Shown one piece after another: positions 22,929 to 32,582 of a DNA stretch of 64,000 bases. This stretch comes from Niebla homalea. Its lineage: Eukaryota; Ascomycota; Lecanoromycetes; Lecanorales; Ramalinaceae. Under the pieces are notes generated by a model, which searched no databases, was not told where the DNA came from, and saw only the letters and a program-made list of their open reading frames with translations. Position numbers and translations under genes: made by a program. The stretch covers positions 806,001-870,000 of the forward strand of contig JAHGAU010000024.1 of assembly GCA_019925105.1 (NCBI GenBank), read 5' to 3'. Each line of letters starts with the position of its first letter. The stretch's first letter is position 1.

Positions 22929-24839
22929 ATGAGGAAGTCCACGACCAAGCAATTCTATCTGGCTATATTTGCGCTCTTTGGTTCATGTCGAGCCAGAGCC
23001 ACTGGAACGACCCCTTCACATGCCTCGCGGGCCGACGTGTGCGCAGTACGTTCCCCTTCTCATGTAGTGGCATCCAACTTCTCTCTGACAAATGGCTTCT
23101 CTCATCAGATTGATCCAACCTCCATCGTATCTGACGCCTGCGCTTCCTACGCCACCCTCGACACCCTTAATGACGCCATCACCCCTTCACTCAAGGAGAT
23201 AACGCAGAAGACTGACTTCTTTGCATATTACCGCTTGAACCTTTATGACCAGAAATGTCCTGTGCGGGCTTGGGACGATGAGACAGGGACTTGTGGGAAC
23301 ATAGCATGCAAAGTGGACACGTTAGAGGACGAAAAGGACATACCAGAAATATGGAGGGTGCAAGAATTGAGCAAGCTATCAGGACCCAAGGCCGCCCATC
23401 CAGATCGACAGGAACAGCATGAGCGAGGCAACGAGAGGCCATTACAAGGTGATCTGGGCGAGAATGTTGGCGAATCCTGCGTGGTCGAATACGACGATGA
23501 ATGCGATGACCGTGACTATTGTGTCCCCGAAGACGAAAGCGCAACTGCAAAAGGCGACTACGTAAGTCTCGTCGCCAATCCCGAACGCTTTACAGGCTAC
23601 GCAGGTCAACCCGTTTGGGACGCCATCTACCAAGAAAACTGCTTCTCCAAGGACTCCGACTCTGCCTCTCCATCCTCTAACCCTTCCAACCCTCTCTTTC
23701 CCGTCAAAGCCCGCAACGATCTACGCTCAGTACTACAGAAGAACACACCCTCCAACGATCTCCCGCTTGATGATACCTGTCTCGAAAAGCGCGTTTTCCA
23801 CCGCATCATTAGCGGGATGCACGCCTCCATCTCCACCCACATCTGCTATGACTACCTCAATCAATCCACGGGCACCTGGGGGCCCAACCTACAATGCTAT
23901 ACCGACCGACTCGCCACTCATCCCGAACGCATCTCCAATCTCTACTTCGATTACGCCATCCTTTTGCGGGCTACCGCCAAACTACGCACGTATCTGAAAA
24001 GCTACACCTTCTGCTCTGGCGACCCCTCCCAAGATAGCGCCACCAAAGCCAAGATCCTCGGTCTCGCAGACACGGCCGCACAACCTCCACCAATCTTCGA
24101 TGAACGCACAATGTTCCAAGACCCTGACCTAAGCGCCGGCCTCAAGGAAGACTTCCGCAACCGCTTCCGCAACGTGTCTCGTCTCATGGATTGCACCGGC
24201 TGCGATAAGTGCCGCCTCTGGGGCAAGCTTCAGACCGTCGGTTTCGGTACCGCCCTTAAGGTGCTCTTCGAATTTGATGAGTTCAAGAACGGGGAGAATC
24301 CCCCCTTGAGGAGGACGGAGCTCGTGGCGCTCGTCAACACGCTGGACCGAATAAGCACTAGTCTGACCGCATTGAATGAGATGAGGGAGATGGTGGCCTC
24401 CTCAGCCGGCTCAGCTGCATCGCCAGCTGCTTCTTCGATCATAGAAGGAGGCGGAAAGGAGGGGAAGAAAGAGCCAGAGGTCGTCATCTCCCTCTTTCCC
24501 ACCCTCGAACCCCAGAAACCCGCCCACCGCTCCAAAGACAAACCCCACGCCAAGCCGGCAGTCGCGCACGACTTCCACACTTCAGACCCACTCGACGACG
24601 ATGACGACGAAGAGTACGATCCCATGGGACGGCGGGAAAGTGTCTGGGAAGCCTTCACTGATGAATTGGGGTTGGTGTTTCGGGTCTGGGTGTATGTACT
24701 TAGGAGCTGGGTGGAGATGCCGGGGAAGGCGTTTAGGATCGGGGTGATGGAGTTGAACCGGCTGTGGAGTTATTGGTTGGGGATGCCGGTGCAGCAAAGG
24801 AGTTGGGAGATCAGGTGGCCGGACAGGGATGAGTTGTGA
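22929..24839 (+). CDS. ERO1: ER oxidoreductin Ero1
   Basis: FAD-dependent thiol oxidase that reoxidises protein disulfide isomerase in the ER lumen. Removing a 63-nt intron (23046-23108, GTACGT to CATCAG) gives about 615 residues. A signal peptide follows the ATG (MRKSTTKQFYLAIFALFGSC). Family blocks in order are SDACASYATLDTLND, TDFFAYYRLNLYDQKCPVR, CGNIACKVDTLE, IPEIWRVQELSKLSGPKA, a cysteine segment with CVVEYDDEC and DYC (shuttle disulfide region), NPERFTGYAG, and the active-site block MDCTGCDKCRLWGKLQ with its CxxCxxC. A C-terminal tail carries an acidic DDDDDEEYDP and a hydrophobic stretch, which may keep it at the ER membrane. The intron was chosen because it restores the spacing between VCA and IDPTSIV. 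Tail-to-tail with the GT90 gene, 246 bp apart. Confidence 0.95.
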   Translation: MRKSTTKQFYLAIFALFGSCRARATGTTPSHASRADVCAVRSPSHVVASNFSLTNGFSHQIDPTSIVSDACASYATLDTLNDAITPSLKEITQKTDFFAYYRLNLYDQKCPVRAWDDETGTCGNIACKVDTLEDEKDIPEIWRVQELSKLSGPKAAHPDRQEQHERGNERPLQGDLGENVGESCVVEYDDECDDRDYCVPEDESATAKGDYVSLVANPERFTGYAGQPVWDAIYQENCFSKDSDSASPSSNPSNPLFPVKARNDLRSVLQKNTPSNDLPLDDTCLEKRVFHRIISGMHASISTHICYDYLNQSTGTWGPNLQCYTDRLATHPERISNLYFDYAILLRATAKLRTYLKSYTFCSGDPSQDSATKAKILGLADTAAQPPPIFDERTMFQDPDLSAGLKEDFRNRFRNVSRLMDCTGCDKCRLWGKLQTVGFGTALKVLFEFDEFKNGENPPLRRTELVALVNTLDRISTSLTALNEMREMVASSAGSAASPAASSIIEGGGKEGKKEPEVVISLFPTLEPQKPAHRSKDKPHAKPAVAHDFHTSDPLDDDDDEEYDPMGRRESVWEAFTDELGLVFRVWVYVLRSWVEMPGKAFRIGVMELNRLWSYWLGMPVQQRSWEIRWPDRDEL

Positions 24840-25085
24840 GAGCGGTATTTTGATCCCGGCGGAAAGCCGTATAGAAGAGGCTCTGATATAGATCTTTGGC
24901 TTTTACGATAAGCATACACGTTTGAGCGAGCCAGCGAGCGAGCACATTTTTTGCATCTTTCTGGATATTTGGGAGTAATCAATAGAATGTATCTCTGAAA
25001 GAAGATAATCCGATACGAAGTGTACTCAACATGTGGCGAAAAGGGTCGAATAGAAACAAGAATTAGGTCGCCCATGGTCTCCCTC

Positions 25086-28000
25086 TCAATCGCCGCTCTT
25101 CCCCTTCTTCTTTCCTTTCCCACCCTTGTCCTCCTTCTTAGCCTCCTTTCCTTTCCGACCCTCCTCCTCTTTACCCTCCTTGCCCTCCATACCCTCCCCC
25201 TTCCCCTCCTCAAGCACAAACCCCAACCCTTCCCTCCCATCATCCGTCAACCGCCCCCACTCCAACAACAATCTGAACAGATAAATCTCCATATCCTCCT
25301 TCCTCAACACCTTCTCCGCCCACCTCCTGCCGGACTCCGCGATCTCCTCCCCCTTCTTCACCCGCTTCTCCATCCCCACCCGGCCCCTCAACGTCTTCGC
25401 CCCTTGCTCCCCCACCGTGCCCGTGAAATACGCCAACGTGCTGAACAAGCTGTGGAACCGGATATCGATGGGCACGAAGTGCGCCCACGCCGTCAACCGC
25501 CCGTCATACCAGGTTCGAAAGATGCCGGAGCGGAGCGGGAGCGAGTGGGATGCCAGGAAGGGCAGGAAGCGGCCGCTGAAGCCTGCGCCGTCGGTGTCGA
25601 GGAGGTAGCGGTGATGCCAATGTTCTTGGAAGTCTGTGGGCGGGGAGAGCGGGAATTCGGATTCCTGGGCGGGGCCGTCGTGGTCCCATGCCCGCTCGAT
25701 GGAGACGAAGGAGGTGTTGAGGTGTAGGCCGTCGAGGTAGGAGACGGGGTTGCGGGGGAAGGTGTAGGTGTACCGAGCTTCGTGCTTGGTGTCGGGGAGG
25801 AGCATGGGTGTTGTGGGTGCGAAAAAGGAGGAGTTTGGGGTGGTGTTGGAGGTGAGGTGGACGAGACGTTGGCGCGCCATCCCCTTCCAGGAGCCAAAGC
25901 GGGAGACGCCTTCGGAGGTGGCGCCACGCCAGAAGAGGGAGTTTTTCTTCTCTGGGAAAGGGCGGTCGGGGAAGTCGTCGGAGGGGGCGTAGAGGACTTT
26001 GTCGATGTAGTTCCAGGGGGAAGGGTAGAGGATGTCGGCGAAGCCGCCGGTCTTGCTCTGAGAGAAGACGGGGAGGAGGTCGGTGGATGTGCGGAAGGCG
26101 GCGGGGCTGATGTAAAAGCCGTGGAGATTGCGGAGGTCGGGTTGGTGGCAGGGTGAGGCGGCAAGGGACCAGTTGCTGAGGAAGAGGGCTTGAGAGTGCG
26201 GGGCCGCGCATGAGAGGCAGAGCGGGCTTGCGTCCCAGAGGAAGTCCCTCCTCGAGGAGGATAAGGGCGGGCAGGCCGCAGTAGCTGCTGAGAACGAATT
26301 GAGACGTGGCCTGTGACCAAAGGGCTTTGATGCCGCCGCGTTCTCCGCTCGCATCCATTGATTATCTCGATTAGAGCCCCAATTATGTCTTACTTTCGCA
26401 GGGGGATCGCCACTTGATGAAGAAGCTTTGAGCAGGCGCTTCATCCTGCCATACGGGACAGCTACTCGAGGCTCGTCATTGATGTTCAAAGCAATATCCA
26501 TGTCCGGAATGAACTTGAGGAAATCCTTCATCATCTGTGCAAAACCCTCAACCATCCAGCGATGGGTAGGTTTGAAATTAGCCCCTGTGTTGGCATGGCC
26601 ACCGCGAATCATGACCCGAGCAGCATCATTCAATGGATCAGATATCACCTCATGGGTACGGCGTCGGATCTCGACAGGCGAGAGGCCCCAGAATGGTCGT
26701 AAATCCTCATACATATTGTCGTAATCGTCAATCACCAAAGATGACCGCTGTGTCGCATACTTGTACCAGATGTCAAAGGCTGGTGGAGGGGCACGGCCAT
26801 AACGCTTTCGGTAATTGATGACTGCTACCTCCAGCGTTTGGCCACGAGAAGCCTGCTGTAGCCAGTCACTGGCTTTCAAAGCAGAATCATCAATTATCGT
26901 ATCAAGCGGATGACTTTCCGTACTTTGTGTATGAGGTCGCAGCAACCACACGGCGGCAAGAGCCAGTATCACGAAGCATGTGTACATGTTGAAGCGCACT
27001 CGCCGTCCCACTCCATACGAAAACCTCCATTTTCTCAAGTCGCCAGATGCTGAAGCTTTTACCAGATATAATACAACACTGAAGAACAAAGAACCAATGA
27101 ACGGTACGGATGAAAGATAATGTACAGACTGTGGGGCATCATCTGAAGACACTGAGCTTCGAAGAGCAGAGGCATATACGCAGATGAAGGTAAGAAAGCT
27201 TGTAACATGAATTGCTCCATATTCGCCGACCTTCTACTCATTAGCTTCATCCCATCATTGAGTGAGTCTGATACTCACCATCTGCACCAGTGCTATGACA
27301 GAGAGTGCAAATATTATCGTCGACCATGAGAGGCTTAACACGTAATTGAAGTCAGTAGCAAGGAACCATGGCCAGTATTGAAAATGTGTCATAAGGGATA
27401 GATTGCCACCGAGGAACAGTATAGCAGCTGCAGTCTGATCTCATTAGTAGGTTCCTGAGCTAGAAAGAACCTGGTGCGTCTCACTGTGAGGGCCGAGGCT
27501 ACTATTAGAGGAGCGTCGTTGCTGTTATTGTTGGGCATTTTGGAATCGATTCCTCTTGACTTGGGTTTCATGAGAAGATCTGCAACTCGAATGATGATGA
27601 AGCATTGAAGGCCCAGGCTCAAAATTTGTATACTTGGCATAAAAATGGGCCCCCAAGAACTCAGCGGACAGATGTAGCTTGATCGAGATCCTGTAAACCT
27701 CCATTGAGAAAGCACACTTGCAACGCTTAGTAGGAGACAGGCAGGAATGTAGCTGCCACCATCTCCAGTCACTTTATTTGGCATTCCCCACTCGTCCAAA
27801 TTGCTCGTCGTATCTGAGGCCGTTACCAAGTGCTGCTTCCGCCGTCGAAAGTACCAGTAGTCGTAGAGGGCAAGGATCAGAGGCGTATGACTCTTGTAAT
27901 TTGTCAATGATGTCGTGTAATTGATGGTACAAAGATACTCACGTCAAGTGCAAGGATAGTGCACTGTCTGTTAGACAGAACGAAGCGAAAGATTTCAACA

Positions 28001-28712
28001 CGGCAACAGATAGCTAGTGCCAAGGGTATCACATGTTTCCTTTTCAGAGTAGAGGAGATAGAGCGCAATACAGTCCATGGACGGAGAAAGATACTCAAAA
28101 GACTCAGTCGTAGCAGTGGACCAACTTCAATTGCCCTCTTGGATCCATCTGCTCCAAGGGAGGGGTTCACATCTGACCGGCTTGGAGACCATTGTTGAAA
28201 GACCAACAGTGTAACTGCAGCACTATACAAAGCACAGACTGATGACTGCGTTGGTCGCTCTGGACAAATAAGCTAATGCGTAAAGTAGCGGTAGAGGACC
28301 TCCTACCGAACACAGCGGATTCATCATAGGTCAGAGATGCATAAATTGCAGCGAAGAGTAGCACGCTTGGCTTTGTTAGTCAACTGTACTGATTATCATG
28401 ACTCTATTTCTCACGAACCAATGACAGCGTGCTTGGGTCGTGATAGACATCGACCCAAGAATAGCAGCATCGCAGAATTCACGGCGACCCCTTACCGTTT
28501 TCGGAATCCAATATAAAATAATCCACGCGGCTCGCAAAGGGCGGACCGCGCGTATGCAGGGCAGGCTCGGCAAGTCTCTCGGATGAGCTAAAGAGCAGAA
28601 CTAGCTGTCTGAATGGGTCATCCTCGGAGAGACTTTTCTTCAACCGACTTATTTGATAATTGATGTCAATCTGTGGCGCACGCGGTTTATTATGCGCAGG
28701 TGGAATGTCGAA
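25086..28712 (-). CDS. GT90 (CAP10-like) glycosyltransferase, multi-pass N-terminus
   Basis: The last exon (25086-27233) encodes the catalytic part: FSQSKTGGFADILYPSPWNY, FWRGATSEGVSRFGSWKGMA and RYRYLLDTDG-type sequence (here HHRYLLDTDGAGFSGR), the signature of CAP10/GT90 enzymes such as cryptococcal beta-1,2-xylosyltransferase. It ends in a Lys/Glu/Gly-rich tail. Upstream exons encode a multi-pass membrane region. Splice joins I can support include MTNY-side exon to the last exon via GTGAGTATC (near 27286), and LALD to SHTPLILALYDYW near 27900-27945. The most upstream secure exon is 28496-28712 (APQIDINYQISRLKKSL, then SERLAEPALHTRGPPF). A 17-nt microexon at 28415-28431 would restore frame to the next membrane segment. 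The start codon is unresolved: an ATG at 28898 with donor at 28856 fits phase, but would overlap KRE33 coding exons. Product: Golgi or ER glycan synthesis, substrate unknown. Confidence 0.82.
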
Positions 28713-28773
28713 CTAACACAGAGGATTTGTCCTATATGAGGAGTCAGCCTCATAGGAGGTTTGATTTACGAAG

Positions 28774-31700
28774 ATGCCACGCAAAGCAATGTGCGGAACT
28801 TCCCCAAACTTCCTTACAACTCGTTGGGCTAAGTTGAGACAGAGATTCGCGCATACCTGCGCTGATCCGTAACAGCATTCAGGTATGGTGTCTGACATGG
28901 TGTCCGGGAATTGAAAGTGTTCAGGGCGTGGCTGACGAAAGCTTTACAGGAGAAGAAACGCAGCTTCTTCGTCGTTGTCGGTGATCGTGCGAAAGATGTC
29001 ATCGTCCATTTACATTACATAATGACAAGTGTGGACATAAAGCAGAGTAAATCTGTACTTTGGGCATACAAGAAAGATCTGTTGGGTTTCACAAGTCACC
29101 GACAAAAACGAGAGAAGAAGATACGGAAAGAGATTAAAAGAGGAATAAGAGAAGCGAACACAGAAGATCCATTCGAGCTGTTCCTAGCACTCCATAACAT
29201 CCGCTATGTATATTACAAAGAGACCGACAAGATATTGGGAAACACATTTGGCATGTGTATACTGCAGGATTTTGAGGCCTTAACACCCAATCTGCTCGCC
29301 CGTACGATTGAGACTGTTGAGGGTGGGGGCATGGTGCTCCTGCTACTCAAGGGCATGAAGAGTCTCAAGCAGCTCTATACCCTGACCATGGATGTTCACT
29401 CAAGATATCGTACTGAGGCCCATGACGATGTTGTTGCACGCTTCAACGAGAGATTTGTCCTTTCACTTGGCAGCTGCGACTCCTGCTTGTTTGTTGATGA
29501 TGAGCTCAATGTTCTTCCAATCTCAGGAGGAAAGAATGTACAGCCACTTCCACCACCCAACTCAGAGGAAGAGGCAAAGACCGAACCTCGGAAAGAGCTT
29601 GACAGTATCAAGGAGAGCTTGGCTGACTCGCCGCCAGTGGGACCCTTGGTCCGACTTGCCAAGACTGTTGATCAGGCGAAGGCGCTATTAACCTTTGTGG
29701 ATGCTATCGCTGAGAAGACGCTGAGGAACACTGTGACCCTCACTGCTGCAAGAGGGCGGGGCAAGTCCGCAGCGCTGGGAGTCGCAATCGCAGCTGCGGT
29801 AGCGCATGGCTACAGTAACATCTTCATCACGTCGCCTAGCCCTGAGAATCTAAAAACCTTGTTTGAATTCGTCTTCAAGGGCTTTGATGCTCTCAACTAT
29901 CTCGATCATTCCGACTACAGTATCATCCAATCTACAAATCCAGACTTCAATAAGGCCATTGTTCGGGTCAATGTCCACCGGCAACACAGACAGACTATAC
30001 AATACGTTCAGCCCCAAGACGCGTATGCTTTAGGCCAAGCAGAGCTAGTCGTTATTGATGAGGCGGCAGCTATACCCCTACCGCTCGTCAGAAAACTCAT
30101 AGGGCCTTATCTGGTCTTCATGGCTTCTACAATCAATGGGTATGAGGGTACGGGAAGATCGCTCTCGTTGAAGCTGATCCAACAGCTCCGGGACCAGTCG
30201 AGAATGGCTGCGAAATCGAATGGGGCAGATGGCGAGATAGCGGACCGATCGCAAAGAAGATCATCCTCGAGTGTCACCCATGATTCTGTGCGCGGCAGGT
30301 CTTTACGAGAAATCACGCTTAGCGAACCTATACGGTACGCCCAAGACGATTCTGTAGAGAAATGGCTAAATAAAGTCCTCTGTCTCGATGCCACACTCCC
30401 TTCATCAAAGCTCAATCTTCAAGGCTGCCCGCACCCTTCAAAATGTGAATTACTTCATGTCAATCGAGATACCTTATTTTCGTTTCATCCTGTATCAGAA
30501 AAGTTCCTACAACAAATGATCGCCCTATACGTCGCGAGCCATTACAAGAATTCCCCTAATGATCTCCAACTCATGAGTGACGCCCCTGCCCACCAACTCT
30601 TCGTCCTCGTCCCGCCCGTTGACGAGGCTAGCGCTCGTCTACCTGAGCCCTTGTGCGTGATACAAGTTGCATTAGAAGGGCAAATCAGTAAGCAGAGCGT
30701 CCTCAATAATCTCAATCGTGGCCAAAGAGCAGGTGGCGACCTCATACCTTGGCTCGTGAGTCAGCAATTCCAGGAAGAGGACTTTGCCAGTCTCTCAGGC
30801 GCGCGTGTTGTTCGAATCGCAACCAATCCAGAGTACACGAACCAAGGCTACGGCACCCGCGCTCTCAGACTCCTTATTGACTATTACGAAGGCAAATTTG
30901 CCAGCCTTTCAGAGTCTGACCTACCTCAGAACGAACACATGGTGCGTGTCACGGATACCGAGCTCGAAGCCTCCACTCTCCAAACCGACAATGTCAAAAT
31001 CCGAGACATCAACAGCATGCCGCCCCTCTTCGCCCGCCTCTCCGAACGGCAACCGGACCATCTCGACTACATAGGTGTCTCCTTTGGCTTGACCCAACCT
31101 CTTCACAAATTCTGGAAGCGGGCGTCCTTCGTCCCCATCTATATTCGTCAAACCTCGAATGAGCTCACTGGCGAGCACTCATGCGTGATGGTTCGCACCC
31201 TGTCAACAGCCAACAATGACTCAGACTGGCTGACCGCCTACGCCCGCGATTTTCGAAAACGCTTCTCCTCTCTCCTGTCATACCAATTCCGCTCTCTCCC
31301 CACCATTCTTGCGCTGAGTATTATGGAGTCCGTCACGACTGGCGCCAAGCTTGATAATGGCACAGACGTCCCTCTACTCACAAAACTCCAGTTAAGGTCT
31401 CTGTTATCTCCCTTCGATCTGAAACGACTGGATAGCTACGCCAACAACATGCTAGACTACCACGTCATCCTTGACATGATCCCCATGATCGCCATGTTGT
31501 ATTTCTCGGGTCAACTCAAGCCCGCCATCACTCTGACTGGCGTGCAGTCTTCCATCCTATTGGCAATCGGTCTTCAAAGCAAGGTCCTTGAGGATGTAGA
31601 GAAAGAGCTCAATTTACCAGTCACCCAATTGCTTGCAATGTTCGTCAAGACCATCCGCAAGATATCTTCATTCTTCCGCAAACTGCTCTCAGAAGATGCT

Positions 31701-32123
31701 GAAACGGCCAGACCGGGCAATGAGACGAACAATGGCGACGACGTGCAAATGGCCGATGCTGTGCCGTCTCGAAGACCAACCACTTTTACACCCCTTGCCC
31801 GCAACCTCGACGAAGAGCTCAAATCCGGAGCCCACGAAGTCGACCGCGATCTCAAGGAGAAGCAGCGCGCCCTCATCGACGCTTTGCCGCTCGCCAATTA
31901 TGAGATCGAAACGGGTGCTCCAGGATGGGAGGAAGCTGAGAAGCAAGTTTCAAAGGCTGCTACAAAGGGAGGGGAACAGGATGTAGTTGTAAGTGTCAAA
32001 TCTTCGGCGAAGACGGAGAAGAAGAGGAAAGGTGGGGAGGGCACGATGGCGAATGTGTACAAAGAGGAGATTGGAGATCGAGAAGGGAAGAGGCTGAAGA
32101 AGGGAATGGGTAAGAAGAAATGA
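28774..32123 (+). CDS. KRE33: RNA cytidine acetyltransferase Kre33/NAT10
   Basis: Makes N4-acetylcytidine in 18S rRNA and, with an adaptor, in Ser/Leu tRNAs; acts in the nucleolus. Three exons, 28774-28790, 28843-28882 and 28950-32123, give about 1076 residues, matching the family. The first exon is only 17 nt. The spliced start reads MPRKAIDSRIPALIRNSIQ followed by EKKRSFFVVVGDRAKD, which is the conserved family start. Then come LLGFTSHRQKREKKI, the Walker A motif TAARGRGKSAALG, Walker B LVVIDEAAAIPL, and the GNAT acetyl-CoA site VVRIATNPEYTNQGYGTRAL. A tRNA-binding region includes LHKFWKRASFVPIYIRQT. The lysine-rich C-terminus fits nucleolar targeting. The open frame without splicing would start at a TTG, which is why the small 5' exons were sought. 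Head-to-head with GT90 and extremely close. Confidence 0.95.
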
Positions 32124-32395
32124 CGGATTATATGAGTTAGTCAGGTGGTAAATTTCGAAATCAATTACCTCATGTTCGACATCTCGTTTTTGCCCGTCAA
32201 TATCCAGTCCTCGCGCACAATTTCCTTAAAACTCGTTAGTTTAATATCCCTTACTCATGAGACTGATCTTCGTTAAGGTTTGCTACATCACCAGATCCCA
32301 CTACTCGGCCGTGAAGTGTCATTACCTTTCCCCGATTTATTCCCGGCCCAAAATAATCAATATATATTAGAATAACAAAAGCAGTGGCATGATCC

Positions 32396-32552
32396 GCTCG
32401 GGTAGTGAAAAGGCTATCACGCCACCGCCCCAGCTACTACCTGTGGTCTAGTCGTAGTTGGGTGTCGCAAGACAAAAGAAAAGACCCGTCCAATAATAAA
32501 ATGATTAAATATACAAGGTTGGAGAATGGCGGTTCGAGTCCGTCTCCGAGCA
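32396..32552 (+). tRNA. tRNA-like gene, interrupted, isotype unassigned
   Basis: The ends fold as a tRNA. A 7-bp acceptor stem pairs GCTCGGG (32396-32402) with TCCGAGC (32545-32551), six Watson-Crick pairs and one G-U, with discriminator A at 32552. A D-arm follows (GTGA, 8-base loop, TCAC), and the T-arm has stem GGCGG/CCGTC around loop TTCGAGT. The last includes a perfect B box (GGTTCGAGTCC), and the D-arm an A-box-like element. Two T-runs follow directly, as Pol III terminators. The middle does not fit: about 105 bases separate the D-arm and T-arm, and no 7-base anticodon loop with T33 could be placed. It is either a tRNA gene with an unusually long intron, a decayed tRNA, or a tRNA-derived short element. 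Confidence 0.5.
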
Positions 32553-32565
32553 CAATCATAAATTC

Positions 32566-32582
32566 TTTTTTGCTTTTTTTTT
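32566..32582 (+). terminator. Pol III T-run terminator
   Basis: Six T, then GC, then nine T, starting 14 bases after the tRNA-like 3' end. It supports transcription of that element by RNA polymerase III. Confidence 0.65.

Noticed and set aside
23570..23625. Possible second ERO1 intron (GTAAGT to TTTACAG)
   Set aside because: Removing it would delete NPERFTGYAG, which is conserved in Ero1 proteins, so it is coding.
25504..26358. Two long Pro/Arg-rich minus-strand frames overlapping GT90
   Set aside because: They are shadow frames of the GC-rich GT90 coding sequence, whose own frame carries the family motifs.
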